Assembly: GCA_018381235.1 (NCBI GenBank)
Contig: JAGZSF010000014.1
Location: 10,743 to 74,742 of the forward strand
Length of the DNA: 64,000 nucleotides
Direction: 5' to 3'
Source of the DNA: Collinsella sp.
GTDB lineage: Bacteria; Actinomycetota; Coriobacteriia; Coriobacteriales; Coriobacteriaceae
Shown piece by piece: positions 8,601 through 16,636 of the stretch (position 1 is its first letter; each line of letters starts with the position of its first letter). The notes under the pieces are model-generated. The model was not told the DNA's origin. It did no database searches and worked only from the letters and a program-made list of their open reading frames with translations. A program made the translations under genes and the position numbers.

Positions 8601-9558
8601 GCGCGTTGTCGACCCAGGTCTGAGTCTTGCCCTGGGCATCGCGACCAATGACGGTCACATTCGCAGCAAGCTGGTCCTTAACGACAGGGGACGCGCTACC
8701 ACCCGTAAAGGCAAACTCAATCTTCTGCCCCGGGGCGAGCTTAACGCTGCTCGCGCCAACCGAGGAAGACGCGCCGTCGACGAACAGCTGCCAGTAGGCA
8801 TGAGTCGTCGGATCGTAGGCAAGCGTGCGGCCATCGCTCGGGGAGGTGATGCTTTCGAGGTAGAAACCGTATGCCGTGTTCGGATCGTACTTCGCCTTGA
8901 AGCCCGTCTTCTCCTGCAGCTTAATGAAGGCATCCGCAGCCGTCGCGCCCTCGTCGAGCTTGAGCTGCGTAGGCGCCACCCAGGTCTGAGCCTTGCCGTC
9001 GGCATCGGTGCCGATAATCGAGAACGAGACCTCGATTTGCTTCTTGACGACATCGCCAGTTTCTGTCGGGTTCTCTGTCTGGACGGCAGCCGCGGCGGCA
9101 GATCCTGCTTGGCCAGCGGATGCCGTCGAAGACCGCTCGCTCGTGGCAGGGCTCTCCCCCGTCGCCGAGCCTTCGTCGCCAGTTGCTGCCTCTGTAGTGG
9201 CGGCACTAGCTGCAGGCGCGCTCCCAGAATCCGAAACCTCGGCGCCGCTCTGCTCAGCGGCACCGCCCGCAAGCGCTGCGTCCTCGCCCGGCGTCGTAGC
9301 CTGAGCCACAGCCTCGGCAATGCCCTCGGCGCCCTCGGCCCACAGCTGAGCCGGCGTGGTGCCAAAGGCCATCGCGAAGGCCAGGAATGCCACCAGGCCG
9401 CGCTTGGCTACGCCGCGTGCAATCGCGCCACGGCGATGCAGCGAGGCGCGCTCGCGCTCGTCCTCAAACATATCCATTTGTCCCCCATTGTCTGTACTTG
9501 GAGCATTGCCCAGCGGCTGCCCCACGTCATCGCGCATGTTACGCTCGAGTTCCCCCAT
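5650..9558 (-). CDS. Large surface protein: four DUF4430-like domains, PQQ-like propeller, membrane anchor
   Basis: About 1302 residues. In order: an N-terminal extension with a signal-type hydrophobic segment (GLVAFLAFAMAFGTTPAQLWA, roughly residues 55-75); an Ala/Ser/Thr-rich stretch; four DUF4430-like repeats (roughly 175-635), each with a tryptophan-bearing YW-(Q/R/H)-L/F-(Y/V/I)-(V/I) strand; a PQQ-like beta-propeller (about 660-1090); one Listeria-Bacteroides repeat (GYTFGGWF and LTLYAKW); a Lys/Asp/Ser-rich wall-spanning tract; and a C-terminal membrane helix with a basic tail. No LPXTG motif is visible. The start is uncertain: ATG 9558 has GGGGGA upstream, but ATG 9477 or 9471 also follow GGGGGA and would still include the signal segment. 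A cobalamin riboswitch lies just upstream. Confidence 0.85.
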   Translation of the reverse strand: MGELERNMRDDVGQPLGNAPSTDNGGQMDMFEDERERASLHRRGAIARGVAKRGLVAFLAFAMAFGTTPAQLWAEGAEGIAEAVAQATTPGEDAALAGGAAEQSGAEVSDSGSAPAASAATTEAATGDEGSATGESPATSERSSTASAGQAGSAAAAAVQTENPTETGDVVKKQIEVSFSIIGTDADGKAQTWVAPTQLKLDEGATAADAFIKLQEKTGFKAKYDPNTAYGFYLESITSPSDGRTLAYDPTTHAYWQLFVDGASSSVGASSVKLAPGQKIEFAFTGGSASPVVKDQLAANVTVIGRDAQGKTQTWVDNAQYVVTSGSSALDLTKVALEANDIDAVAAGSFILSLKYNGVELGTPQDYSTYWQLFINGKSSDYTADNVTIHAGDTVTWFYGGWGDQLPSDSVHASVQVLGKDKDGKQQVWASTGQTSLKAGSTAKDLLEQTGLKLKATEESWGWYLRGITSPLDGKTYCGSDAATNSYWRFYVKGKSDAKYKFADVGAGAYELHEGDAVTFMYAGDSDALPGQVLGSADIIGPDVNGNNTRWGSSSNVSLPEGSTAQDLIETVLKAKGIDYKASQSGAYWSITSPFEDNSYGYDGATGKYWHLYINGESSSLCANQVTLKSGDKVTFAYTTEKSPMPDPDKIVVDPSATTPNWDAEWAGYGNSGNGSTVTDAKTPAQAAGLKWAFDWKAESGQQYANCSEPVIANGFVYIATENELIKIDSSTGKKVASAPLASKVSYTSRPIYTNGLIIVPLNGGAVQAITADKLICKWLSPGLTDLTQSSCTVVSDGEYVYVGSVDISYDENYNATYGNGSFMHIKIATGEVSWQNIDASEGYYWTGAALTDKYAIVPTSAGTLKCIDKTTGDVVSTMELGAVANADCIADPSNGSTFYQMTHDGKLHVISLSAKGVLSAQKTVDLGLTNNLSAPAVFGDNLIVGGQTATGSALVLYNLKTGKTTMVAAADGKALPAGLNGIAATPLVSVQGGKTYVYFTVNSADSKDYVNYSAGGGVYRYTLGDAEATQIYDAAGHYQYCDSPVIADASGSLYYINDSGTLFKLGAVESWTVAFNSNGGSACDTKFVATADGKLVKPADPTRDGYTFGGWFTDEACTQAYDFSTPVTADLTLYAKWTKNAVNPGGNGGSGSNGGNGGAGNGAGAGAGTGTGSGSGTKGQQAGGAVAPGHKPMTKTTVSTKTETKDNKPNKKDSDKSDKKDEKKSDKKSDRKDGKSDKKSDSKSDTGAVSTTTAKKSSSASEQETGTNPLAIVGIAAGVIGLALIAVFVLTKRGKGDGNAR

Positions 9559-9620
9559 CGGGGTCCCCCTTCCCTCCAGAGCCCTATGCACACCGGCGGC
9601 ATACGCCGCAGCCGCATGCA

Positions 9621-9793
9621 AGATGGGAGGCGATCCGACTTAACCTTAACGACTCGGGCGCGCCGTCCGATCTGCGACGCGAACATCCCGAGCCAAGAGG
9701 AATTACGGTTACTGGTACAGCCGGGGACTTGCACCCCGATTCCCCCAAACGCGCAGGAAAACCGCGCATTCGTGCGTCTCCGCACCACCATCT
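9621..9793 (-). promoter_or_regulatory. Cobalamin (B12) riboswitch
   Basis: Read on the minus strand, the region carries hallmark B12-riboswitch blocks in the right order: GGGGTGCAAGTCCCCGGCTG, then ACCAGTAACCGTAA, then TTAAGTCGGATCGCCT. A closing P1 helix can be drawn between AGATGG (plus 9788-9793) and CCATCT (plus 9621-9626). It ends about 60 nt before the DUF4430 surface gene start, with a GC hairpin between them near 9597-9615 that could act as expression platform. Such switches normally reduce expression when cobalamin is plentiful. The gap 9794-9908 upstream holds no gene; a promoter is expected there but I could not place one. Confidence 0.88.
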
Positions 9794-9908
9794 AGGCCAT
9801 CGATTAAAACCGTCAATATGCTATCACGCAAAAGGGCCTCGCACGCAGGCGAAGCCCAAGGTAAAAGCTATTGTTTGCGATAGGAGAATGCGGTGACGGT
9901 CACAGCCT

Positions 9909-11672
9909 CTAGTGCTTGCCGCCGTGGCTGTTGAGCCAGATATTGCGACCCAGCATAAGCGCCAGCACCAGCGCGCTCACGTAGCCCATAAAGCCAATGA
10001 CTGGGATACCAAACACAACCGGCTCGATGCGTGCATAGTACACCACCGACGAACCGATAAACAGACCGGCGATCACAATCGCCATCGACATGCGGTCGAT
10101 GATTCCGCCCAGCTGTCGCAGCGCCTTATCGCTGCTCATGATCTGCGTGTTCACCTTAAGCTGACCGCGCGTGAGCATGCGCGAAGCCAGGCCCAGATAC
10201 TCGGCCGCCTCGAGCGAGCCCTTCGCCGCGCGATAGCTGCTCGCGGCAAGATCGCGCCCCATGTCGCGCACGCGCGCATAAGTGCTCTTCTCGTTTTTGA
10301 TGTGCGTCTGGATGATCTGGATCATGTTGACGTTGGGCATGTACTCGGTCAGCAGGCCCTCGAGCGTCACCATGCCGCGGGCGAACATCGTCACCACGCT
10401 CGGCAACTCAACGTCATTCTTACGCGCGAGGTTTAACAACGAGGTCAAAAACTCGCCGATATCAAGATCCTTCAGGTCAAGGCCCGCAAAGTCGGCGACG
10501 ATAAAGTCCAAATCGGACAAAAAGGCCGAATGGTCAAGCTCGGCCGAGTCGCCGCGCGTTACGGCGAAGCGCATGAGCGAATCCTTGAGCTTGGGCACGT
10601 CACCCTCGGCCACGGCGAAAATCATATCCTTGACGATACCGCGATCGTGACTCGACATGCGTCCGACCATGCCCAAGTCGATAAAGTAAACGATGCCGTC
10701 CTTGAGGATGATGTTTCCCGCATGCGGGTCGGCATGGAAAAAGCCGTCATCGAGCACCTGCGTCGAGTAGTCCTCGACGATTGCGGCACCGATCTTTTCC
10801 AAGTCATAGCCCTCGGCCACCAAGCGTTCAGGATCGGCGATCGAAATGCCGTCGACGTAGTCCATAACCACCACGTGCTCGGTGCACAGGTCCAGATAGG
10901 ATTTAGGGCACGTCACGCCATGAACGCTCTTATGGAACTCGTAGAAGTCGTTGAGGTTTTTGGCCTCGGCCAAAAAGTTGGTCTCCTCGCGAAACGAGGT
11001 CCACAACTCCTCGACCACGCCGTGCAGGTCAACGAATTGATCGGTGTTGACGAACTTGGAAACGATACGCACCACCGAGCGGATGATATCGATGTCCTGT
11101 GCCATAACCTGCTGCGCACCGGGGCGCTGCACCTTAACGGCCACGTCCTCGCCGGTCACCAGGCGGGCGCGGTGCACCTGCGCGAGCGATGCGCTACCAA
11201 GCGGATTGGGGTCGATCGCGTCGAACATCTCCCCCAGGCGCAGGCCGTATTCCTCTTCCAAGCAGCGAAGCACTACCTCGTACGGCACCGGCTCCACGTC
11301 GGAACGCAGACGGCGCAGCTCATCGCAAAAGCGCTGCGGCAGAATCTCGGACCGGTTGGCCAGAATCTGCCCCATCTTGACGAACATGGGGCCGAGCTCC
11401 TCGAGCAGGCGGCGCAAGCGAACCGGCGTGAGGTTATCCCACACACGGTACTTTTTGACCAAGCGAACAATCTGCCCGATGCGTTCGCGACGACCCGCCG
11501 GCGTGAGCTGGTATTCCTCGTCCGGCGCCATCGCGTCGGGCTCTTCGGGCACCATATCGACTGCGCGCGGCTTTTTGCGAGCGCCCGAGACGGCGGCATC
11601 GACCTCATCGACAACCGCCGCCTCGTCACCCAAAGGATCTAGATTGTTGTAATCGGTGGTAGAATCTGCCAT
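9909..11672 (-). CDS. ABC1/UbiB (AarF) atypical kinase family protein
   Basis: 587 residues. The protein-kinase-like core carries VAVKVQRPG (nucleotide-binding Lys, about residue 180), EETNFLAEAKN, VVVMDYVDG, FHADPHAGNI (catalytic-loop equivalent, about 320) and YFIDLGMVG (DFG equivalent). KMGQILANR near residue 120 corresponds to the KxGQ motif typical of ADCK/UbiB kinases. Two hydrophobic helices close the C-terminus, as in membrane-bound UbiB proteins. Family members support quinone or lipid homeostasis through ATPase activity. It lies 8 bp after a phasin-like gene, so the two are co-transcribed. Its lipid target here is unknown. Confidence 0.92.
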   Translation of the reverse strand: MADSTTDYNNLDPLGDEAAVVDEVDAAVSGARKKPRAVDMVPEEPDAMAPDEEYQLTPAGRRERIGQIVRLVKKYRVWDNLTPVRLRRLLEELGPMFVKMGQILANRSEILPQRFCDELRRLRSDVEPVPYEVVLRCLEEEYGLRLGEMFDAIDPNPLGSASLAQVHRARLVTGEDVAVKVQRPGAQQVMAQDIDIIRSVVRIVSKFVNTDQFVDLHGVVEELWTSFREETNFLAEAKNLNDFYEFHKSVHGVTCPKSYLDLCTEHVVVMDYVDGISIADPERLVAEGYDLEKIGAAIVEDYSTQVLDDGFFHADPHAGNIILKDGIVYFIDLGMVGRMSSHDRGIVKDMIFAVAEGDVPKLKDSLMRFAVTRGDSAELDHSAFLSDLDFIVADFAGLDLKDLDIGEFLTSLLNLARKNDVELPSVVTMFARGMVTLEGLLTEYMPNVNMIQIIQTHIKNEKSTYARVRDMGRDLAASSYRAAKGSLEAAEYLGLASRMLTRGQLKVNTQIMSSDKALRQLGGIIDRMSMAIVIAGLFIGSSVVYYARIEPVVFGIPVIGFMGYVSALVLALMLGRNIWLNSHGGKH

Positions 11673-11680
11673 CTGCGCTG

Positions 11681-12097
11681 CTACTCGGCCTCTTCGGTAT
11701 CCTTCGCATCGTCGGGCTCAACGGACTCGACGGGCACCGAGGTCACGTTGTCCTCGACCGAATCGACGATGTCGCGCACATGGGCCAGGAAGGCCGTGCG
11801 CTCGGGGGCGGTCATGACGCGGACCCGGGCAAGGATGAGCTCGTCAAGCACGCGCTGGGCCGCGGTCTCGCCCTGCATGCCCAAGCGCTCGGTCAGATCG
11901 GAGATGGTACCGCCGGCCTGCTCGAACATGTCGGACACACTGCGGGCGATATCGGGGGTGGCGGTGTCCTTGCGGACCTGCTCGCCCTTGGTGTTAAGGT
12001 CGTCGAGGACCTTCTTGCCGCCTTCGACAGCAACGGCGGCAGCGCCAAAGCCCACGTTAATGGCGCCGTTAACAAGCTGATCGAGTTTCATAACCAT
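11681..12097 (-). CDS. Phasin-like / amphipathic helical protein
   Basis: 138 residues, mainly helical. A hydrophobic Ala/Val/Gly segment near residues 10-30 (GAINVGFGAAAVAVEGGKKV) leads into charged heptad-like helices and a Glu/Asp-rich tail. It resembles the small partner proteins (phasin or poly-granule-associated type) often encoded next to ABC1 kinases. No catalytic motif is seen. The start at 12097 is supported by GGAG 6 nt upstream. The 8-bp gap to the kinase gene indicates one operon. The family call is by shape and context, so it is tentative. Confidence 0.6.
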   Translation of the reverse strand: MVMKLDQLVNGAINVGFGAAAVAVEGGKKVLDDLNTKGEQVRKDTATPDIARSVSDMFEQAGGTISDLTERLGMQGETAAQRVLDELILARVRVMTAPERTAFLAHVRDIVDSVEDNVTSVPVESVEPDDAKDTEEAE

Positions 12098-12196
12098 GGT
12101 TATCTCCAATCACAAACAACTGCATTGGCGTTCTTGTACCCAAGATTGAGCGAAAGCGACAAAGCGTTTTAGCGCTATTCGATCGACGGGAAATCC

Positions 12197-13720
12197 CTAC
12201 CTCACGTTGTCATTCATCGCGAAAGAGTTCTTCATGGCGCAGCTCGTGGTGTAAAGCACCTTGCCCAGCAGGGCATCGGTCTCCACGCGAACACGCTCGG
12301 CAAAGGCCTCGTTGGCGCGTGCAAGCTCGGCAGGCACCTCGACCTCGGGCAGAGCGGCTACGGCAGCGTCGACGTCATGGATCTGCTTGTGGCCCATGCC
12401 ACCGATCTTCTCCTGATAATCCTCGACCGCGCGGCCGCACTCATGGAAGCGGACGTCAGCCAGCGCGCCGATCAGGCGGTTGGCCCAGTAGAAGTTTTCG
12501 GACGTCACGCGAGCCTGCGTGTCGGCATAGTACTCGGGCATGGTCTCGACGTTGGCGTACAGCGGAACCAGCGCGTTAAACGAGTTGGAACCAAAGGCCA
12601 TCCACTGCACGGCGCGGTAGGCCGGCTGCGCATAGGGGCGCAACTGCAACACGGCAAGCTGGCTGTTGCGGTTGATGCCGATGGGGCGATAGGCACCACG
12701 CGTAGCGGGCGTGCCCTTGCTGCCGTAGCAGTCGTACTCCGTGCCCTGGTAGTGGCTCGAGAGCACGTACTTGATGTCCTCGATGGTCACCTTGCGCTCG
12801 GGCACGCGGCTCCAGGGGATATCGTCGCTCTCGGGCGTGTAGTCGGCGTCGGGGCCATCCCACACGTCGCTGGGGTTGAGGCAGCGCTGCATGTACCAGG
12901 CGCGCGGCGTGTTGTAGACATGGTCGCTGTCGCTGTGCGAGCCAAAGGCCTCGCGCGGGTTAAAGACGGCAGCCGGGCCGTCGCTCTCGACGCCCAGCGT
13001 CAGGTCCAGATGCCACTCGGCCATCCAGACGCGCAGGTCGGCGGAGCACATATGGTCGGCCTGGGCGCCCTCGGCGTCATCCAGGTCAAAGCTGTCGATG
13101 CCCAGCTGGTTGGGCATGGTCACATAGGCGTCGTCAGGCACGCGCTTGGCGATCCAGTGGTGACCGCCGATGGTCTCGAGCCACCAGATCTCGTCCACGT
13201 CGCTAAAGGCGATGCCGTTGTTCTCGTAAGTGCCGTAGCGCTCGAGCAGGTCGCCCAAGATACGCACGCCGTCGCGGGCGGACTTGGCATACGGCAGCAC
13301 CAGGGTCACCATGTCCTCCTCGCCCAGGCCACCGGGCTGCGCCGGCACATAGCCGTCCTCACCCTCGTTGCCCTTGGCGGGCACGTAGTCCACGAGCGGA
13401 TCGGCGCCGCGGACGCGCTCGTTGGTGGTAAGCGTCTCGGTTGCGGACATGCCAACATTGAGCTCGTTGAAACCGGCCTCGGCCCAGATACCGTGGCCCG
13501 GGACAACATCGGGGACGCTCGTATAGCGCATGGGGTTATCGGGCAGCTCAACGGTCAGGTGGCTCAGAACGCTCGTGTAGACACGCGGCTGCTCGTCGGG
13601 ATGCACCACGCGCATGCGCTTGGGCTCAAACACCCCGTTGGACGAGTCCTCGTTGCGGGCGACAAGCGTCGACCCGTCGTAGCTCGCGTTCTTACCAACC
13701 AAAATCGTTGTGCACGGCAT
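12197..13720 (-). CDS. Family C69 dipeptidase
   Basis: 507 residues. The N-terminus MPCTTILVGKNASYDGST and ARNED pattern is that of C69 (PepD-type) dipeptidases, which are N-terminal nucleophile hydrolases using the cysteine near the start. AAGGAGG is 6 nt before ATG 13720; an ATG at 13726 abuts the ribosome site too closely to be used. The length suits the family (about 470-510). No signal peptide is seen, so it probably works in the cytosol on imported dipeptides. It stands alone, preceded by a palindromic element rather than by an operon partner. Confidence 0.9.
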   Translation of the reverse strand: MPCTTILVGKNASYDGSTLVARNEDSSNGVFEPKRMRVVHPDEQPRVYTSVLSHLTVELPDNPMRYTSVPDVVPGHGIWAEAGFNELNVGMSATETLTTNERVRGADPLVDYVPAKGNEGEDGYVPAQPGGLGEEDMVTLVLPYAKSARDGVRILGDLLERYGTYENNGIAFSDVDEIWWLETIGGHHWIAKRVPDDAYVTMPNQLGIDSFDLDDAEGAQADHMCSADLRVWMAEWHLDLTLGVESDGPAAVFNPREAFGSHSDSDHVYNTPRAWYMQRCLNPSDVWDGPDADYTPESDDIPWSRVPERKVTIEDIKYVLSSHYQGTEYDCYGSKGTPATRGAYRPIGINRNSQLAVLQLRPYAQPAYRAVQWMAFGSNSFNALVPLYANVETMPEYYADTQARVTSENFYWANRLIGALADVRFHECGRAVEDYQEKIGGMGHKQIHDVDAAVAALPEVEVPAELARANEAFAERVRVETDALLGKVLYTTSCAMKNSFAMNDNVR

Positions 13721-13803
13721 GCGCATCCTCCTTGAGCGAAGAAATCAAACGGCAACAGTGTATCGCTTCGGCGCAGAAAGGGCGAAACCACGGCCTCGGC
13801 AGC

Positions 13804-14041
13804 CCCCGTGGTCAAAAAATGCCAAATATGAGTACTGTCACAAATTTAGTGGCAGCAAATTGCACTGTTCCGGGCGCCGGGAATCCTCACCTGTCCAAAA
13901 ACTGAGTCTAGTAATTCCCCATACGTCCAATAAAATTGGCTCTTTAACGATATTACTTATCGCTAAAGAGCCAAAATGATCTCAAACATATGTGACTAAC
14001 TTGGCAACAGTACTCATATTTGGCATTTTTTGACCACGGGG
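13804..14041. repeat. 238-bp element with 35-bp terminal inverted repeats (MITE-like)
   Basis: Positions 13804-13838 and 14007-14041 are perfect 35-nt inverted repeats (outer end CCCCGTGGTCAAAAAATGCC), with weaker pairing continuing about 17 nt inwards. Inside is a second strong stem-loop: 13936-13946 pairs with 13964-13974, and 13948-13952 with 13958-13962. The interior is AT-richer than the flanks and has no convincing reading frame. The layout is that of a miniature inverted-repeat element. No obvious target-site duplication flanks it. It lies between folD and the C69 peptidase gene, both on the minus strand. Confidence 0.6.
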
Positions 14042-14075
14042 TATCTAACCAACCCCCTAAACAGCCTCCAAACGC

Positions 14076-14930
14076 CTATTTTACCGCGCGCTCAGCCGCC
14101 TCGATCACGTGCTTGGCGAGAATTGCTGTCGTCACGGCGCCCACGCCACCCGGCACGGGGGTGATTGCGCCAACAACCGGCTCCGCGGCATCAAAATCGA
14201 CGTCGCCGACCAGCTTGCCAGCGGCTTCGTCCCAATTAATGCCAACATCGATAATCGCCTGGTCCTCGCGGACCGCATCTGCGCCAATCGTGCGCGCGCG
14301 TCCAACGGCGGCAACCACAATGTCGGCAGCACAGCACTCGGCGGCAAGATCGCGCGTATGCGTATGGCACGTCGTCACGGTTGCGTTGCGCGCCGTAAGC
14401 ATGGCGGCAACGGGGCGGCCAATTACCAGTGAGCGTCCGACCACGGCAACTTTGGCGCCGTCCAGCTCAACGCCGTAATGATCCAGCAAAGCAAGCACGG
14501 CTTCAGCTGTGCAGGGGGCAAAACCCTCGCCGCGCCCCGAAAGCGTGGTGAGCAGCGAAGCCGGCGTCATGGAGTCAACGTCCTTGGAGGGATCGAGCGC
14601 TGCGGCGACGGCGTTCTCGTCAAGGCCGGCGGGCAGCGGGCGAAACATCAGACAGCCATGAACAGCCGAGTCGGCATTGATGTCCTCGATGGCCGTCAAC
14701 AGCTCGTCTTGCGAAACACCGGCAGGAAGCAACACGCGACGCGCCTCGATGCCAACCTTTTCGCAGCGTTTAAGGGCGCCGCGCTCGTAGGATAGGTCGT
14801 CCTCGCGTTCACCCACACGCACGATAGCAAGCGTCGGAACAACACCGCGTTCGCGCAGCGCAGCGCAGCGGGCAGCGAGCCCCTCAGTCAAAGCGCGGGC
14901 GACGGGAGCACCCTTCAGTAGCTCAGCCAT
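14076..14930 (-). CDS. folD: FolD-type methylene-THF dehydrogenase (cyclohydrolase residues changed)
   Basis: 284 residues, normal for FolD, which interconverts 5,10-methylene-, methenyl- and 10-formyl-THF. The Rossmann part is clear (VAVVGRSLVIGRPVAAML; VVVAAVGRA). The catalytic region differs from the bifunctional enzyme: the YxxxK motif reads YERGALK, placing Ala where the key Lys sits, and the V-Q-L-P-L-P motif reads MFRPLP, losing the Gln. KDVD with its Asp is kept. It is therefore likely a dehydrogenase with weak or no cyclohydrolase activity. The next gene upstream, 2 bp away, is fchA, which can supply that step. ATG 14930 follows GAGGGG. Confidence 0.92.
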   Translation of the reverse strand: MAELLKGAPVARALTEGLAARCAALRERGVVPTLAIVRVGEREDDLSYERGALKRCEKVGIEARRVLLPAGVSQDELLTAIEDINADSAVHGCLMFRPLPAGLDENAVAAALDPSKDVDSMTPASLLTTLSGRGEGFAPCTAEAVLALLDHYGVELDGAKVAVVGRSLVIGRPVAAMLTARNATVTTCHTHTRDLAAECCAADIVVAAVGRARTIGADAVREDQAIIDVGINWDEAAGKLVGDVDFDAAEPVVGAITPVPGGVGAVTTAILAKHVIEAAERAVK

Positions 14931-14932
14931 GG

Positions 14933-15565
14933 CTATCCCCTCTTTCTTGCAGCGTCGGAGGCGCGGCGCGCCAGCGCATCGGCGCGCGGCAACCATGTGT
15001 CGAGCAACTCATCACACGCCGTCTCGAGCTCCTCGGCGCGTGCACGATCCTTCATAGACGTGGTGTTCGCAAAGAGCGTCAAGCTCGCGCCCTGCATGGC
15101 GGCGCGGCAGAATACGGCGCCGCACGCCACATCGGACAGCAGCTGACGCGAACCCTTGTCGGCCATGTCCTCGAGCAGCGCCAGTGCGCGCCCGCAGGCA
15201 TCCATAATGCGATACGGCGGCATAGCGGCCACATGCAGCGCATCCTGAATCGCAGCCGGTCGGGCCGGGTCCTCACGCGGAATACCGTACGCAGCGGACA
15301 CCTGGCCGTACGCACGAACGTCCTCGGCGACCAGACCCACAAGCTCCTGCGCCAACTCGTCTGCCTGGGCAAACGCACGCGTCAGGTCATCCGCACGATC
15401 AGCAAGCGCGGGATTGGTCGCACCGTAGCGGGCAACCATTCCGCACAGCGAGGCGCCCAGCGCGCCCACAAAAGCGCTCGCGCTGCCACCACCGGGAACT
15501 GGCTCGCGCGCGGCCAGCGCCTCGGCAAAACCGCGACAGGTTTTATCCATCATCTCTTGGCTCAT
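14933..15565 (-). CDS. fchA: Methenyl-THF cyclohydrolase / cyclodeaminase family protein
   Basis: 210 residues of the all-helical FTCD_C family, which includes the clostridial methenyltetrahydrofolate cyclohydrolase FchA and the cyclodeaminase half of FTCD. PVPGGGSASAFVGALGASL near residue 20 is the signature. ATG 15565 is chosen because AAGGTG precedes it; a longer frame to 15625 adds residues that are not family-like. Its stop lies 2 bp before the folD start, so both are co-translated. This pairing, together with the altered FolD motifs, favours cyclohydrolase over histidine-degradation cyclodeaminase; no hut genes are nearby. Confidence 0.85.
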   Translation of the reverse strand: MSQEMMDKTCRGFAEALAAREPVPGGGSASAFVGALGASLCGMVARYGATNPALADRADDLTRAFAQADELAQELVGLVAEDVRAYGQVSAAYGIPREDPARPAAIQDALHVAAMPPYRIMDACGRALALLEDMADKGSRQLLSDVACGAVFCRAAMQGASLTLFANTTSMKDRARAEELETACDELLDTWLPRADALARRASDAARKRG

Positions 15566-15944
15566 ACGCACACGCACCTTCAAGTCATATATATCGGTCG
15601 GGCGGCCGACGCCGGCCGACCGCATCGATCACGTAATGGTGCTAAGTCTAGCCCATAAGTACGCGAGCGTCAGCGCACCTGGCCATCGCGGATTTCTATG
15701 GCACACGATAGGCCATGCCAACGCAAACATGGGACACATGGCCCACCTTTCGAGACTCCCGAGCAGCACAAGCTGGGGCATATCTATAAGTAAGGAACCC
15801 GTTGGGGAACGGCCGCGCAACGGCCACAAGCGATGAACGGAGGCATAAGTCGCACAGTACACAGAGACATCCGCCGCCAGCGCAATCAGTACCCCAACAG
15901 CATGCGGCGCCGTGATGTCATCAGCAGACAAGGAGGACGCCACC
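15566..15944 (+). other. Gene-free region upstream of first lipoprotein
   Basis: 379 bp between divergent fchA and the first lipoprotein gene. It holds one copy (15729-15747) of the 19-nt sequence ATGGGACACATGGCCCACC, which recurs at 16683-16701 before the second lipoprotein. An AT-rich TATCTATAAG at 15781-15790 could be a promoter -10 region. No reading frame is supported. Confidence 0.5.
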
Positions 15945-16547
15945 ATGATGAAAAAGACCCTATCAATCCTTTCCCTTTGCATCGCCCTCTTTGCCGCGCT
16001 CGCCCTTGTGGGCTGCGGCGGGAGCGCATCGGGCGGCGGCAGCGCCCCCAAGAGCGAGAGCAAGGAAAAGGCCCCCGTCGCCAAGAAGACCGACTACATC
16101 TGGTTTAAGGTCGAGATGCCCGAGGGCGTCGGCGTAAGCGACTCTGCCGGCAAGAATGCCGACAGGGTCCAGCTCACCTTCCCCGAAGACGAGAACGCCT
16201 CGGCCGATCGCTTTATCCCCGTTTGGAAAAAAGCGCTGACGGCCGAGGAATCCCACGCCGACCAGGCGGAAAAGAAGGGGGATACGTTCCAGTGGAAAGA
16301 TGGCGGGTCCGTCGAGTATAACGGCAGGACGTGGCTCGTCGGAACATACGAGGACAACAGCGGCATCTCAACCATGCTTTTTACCGATGTTGAGCCGGGA
16401 AGCGTCTACGTCCTCATCTCGAACTTCGACCAGCACAAGAAAGAAGCCGAGGCACTCCTCAACTCCATCGAGTTCCCCGATGACATGGAAGAGGCAGTTT
16501 CCGAGGCACGCGAAGTCGAGATTTCGAGCATCGAGATCAAGCATTAG
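15945..16547 (+). CDS. Secreted lipoprotein, paralogue 1
   Basis: 200 residues. The N-terminus is a lipoprotein signal: two Met, KK, a hydrophobic stretch and the lipobox LVGC with Cys at about residue 24, then a Gly/Ser linker. The mature domain begins at TDYIWFKVEMPEGV and ends with SSIEIKH. It is unrecognised but clearly homologous to the next gene (shared DxIWFKVE-PEG, DRFIP, YNG-TW, GSVYV and IEIK). ATG 15945 follows AAGGAGG at 8 nt. The protein is anchored to the outer face of the membrane; function unknown. Confidence 0.8.
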   Translation: MMKKTLSILSLCIALFAALALVGCGGSASGGGSAPKSESKEKAPVAKKTDYIWFKVEMPEGVGVSDSAGKNADRVQLTFPEDENASADRFIPVWKKALTAEESHADQAEKKGDTFQWKDGGSVEYNGRTWLVGTYEDNSGISTMLFTDVEPGSVYVLISNFDQHKKEAEALLNSIEFPDDMEEAVSEAREVEISSIEIKH

Positions 16548-16600
16548 AGGCTCGTACGCAGCACCGCATGCGCAGTCATTAAATGATCGGACGCCCAGCC

Positions 16601-16636
16601 AGGGGAGGATCGGATCGGCCGGCCCTCCCCTCTTTT
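16601..16636 (+). terminator. Terminator after lipoprotein 1
   Basis: AGGGGAGG (16601-16608) pairs with CCTCCCCT (16624-16631), followed by TCTTTT. Confidence 0.75.

Noticed and set aside
9559..9621. Extending the large surface protein to ATG 9621
   Set aside because: That ATG touches the end of the riboswitch P1 stem and has no ribosome site.
8020..9795. 591-codon plus-strand frame covering the riboswitch
   Set aside because: Arg-rich shadow of the surface gene; the B12 riboswitch and signal peptide on the minus strand explain the region.
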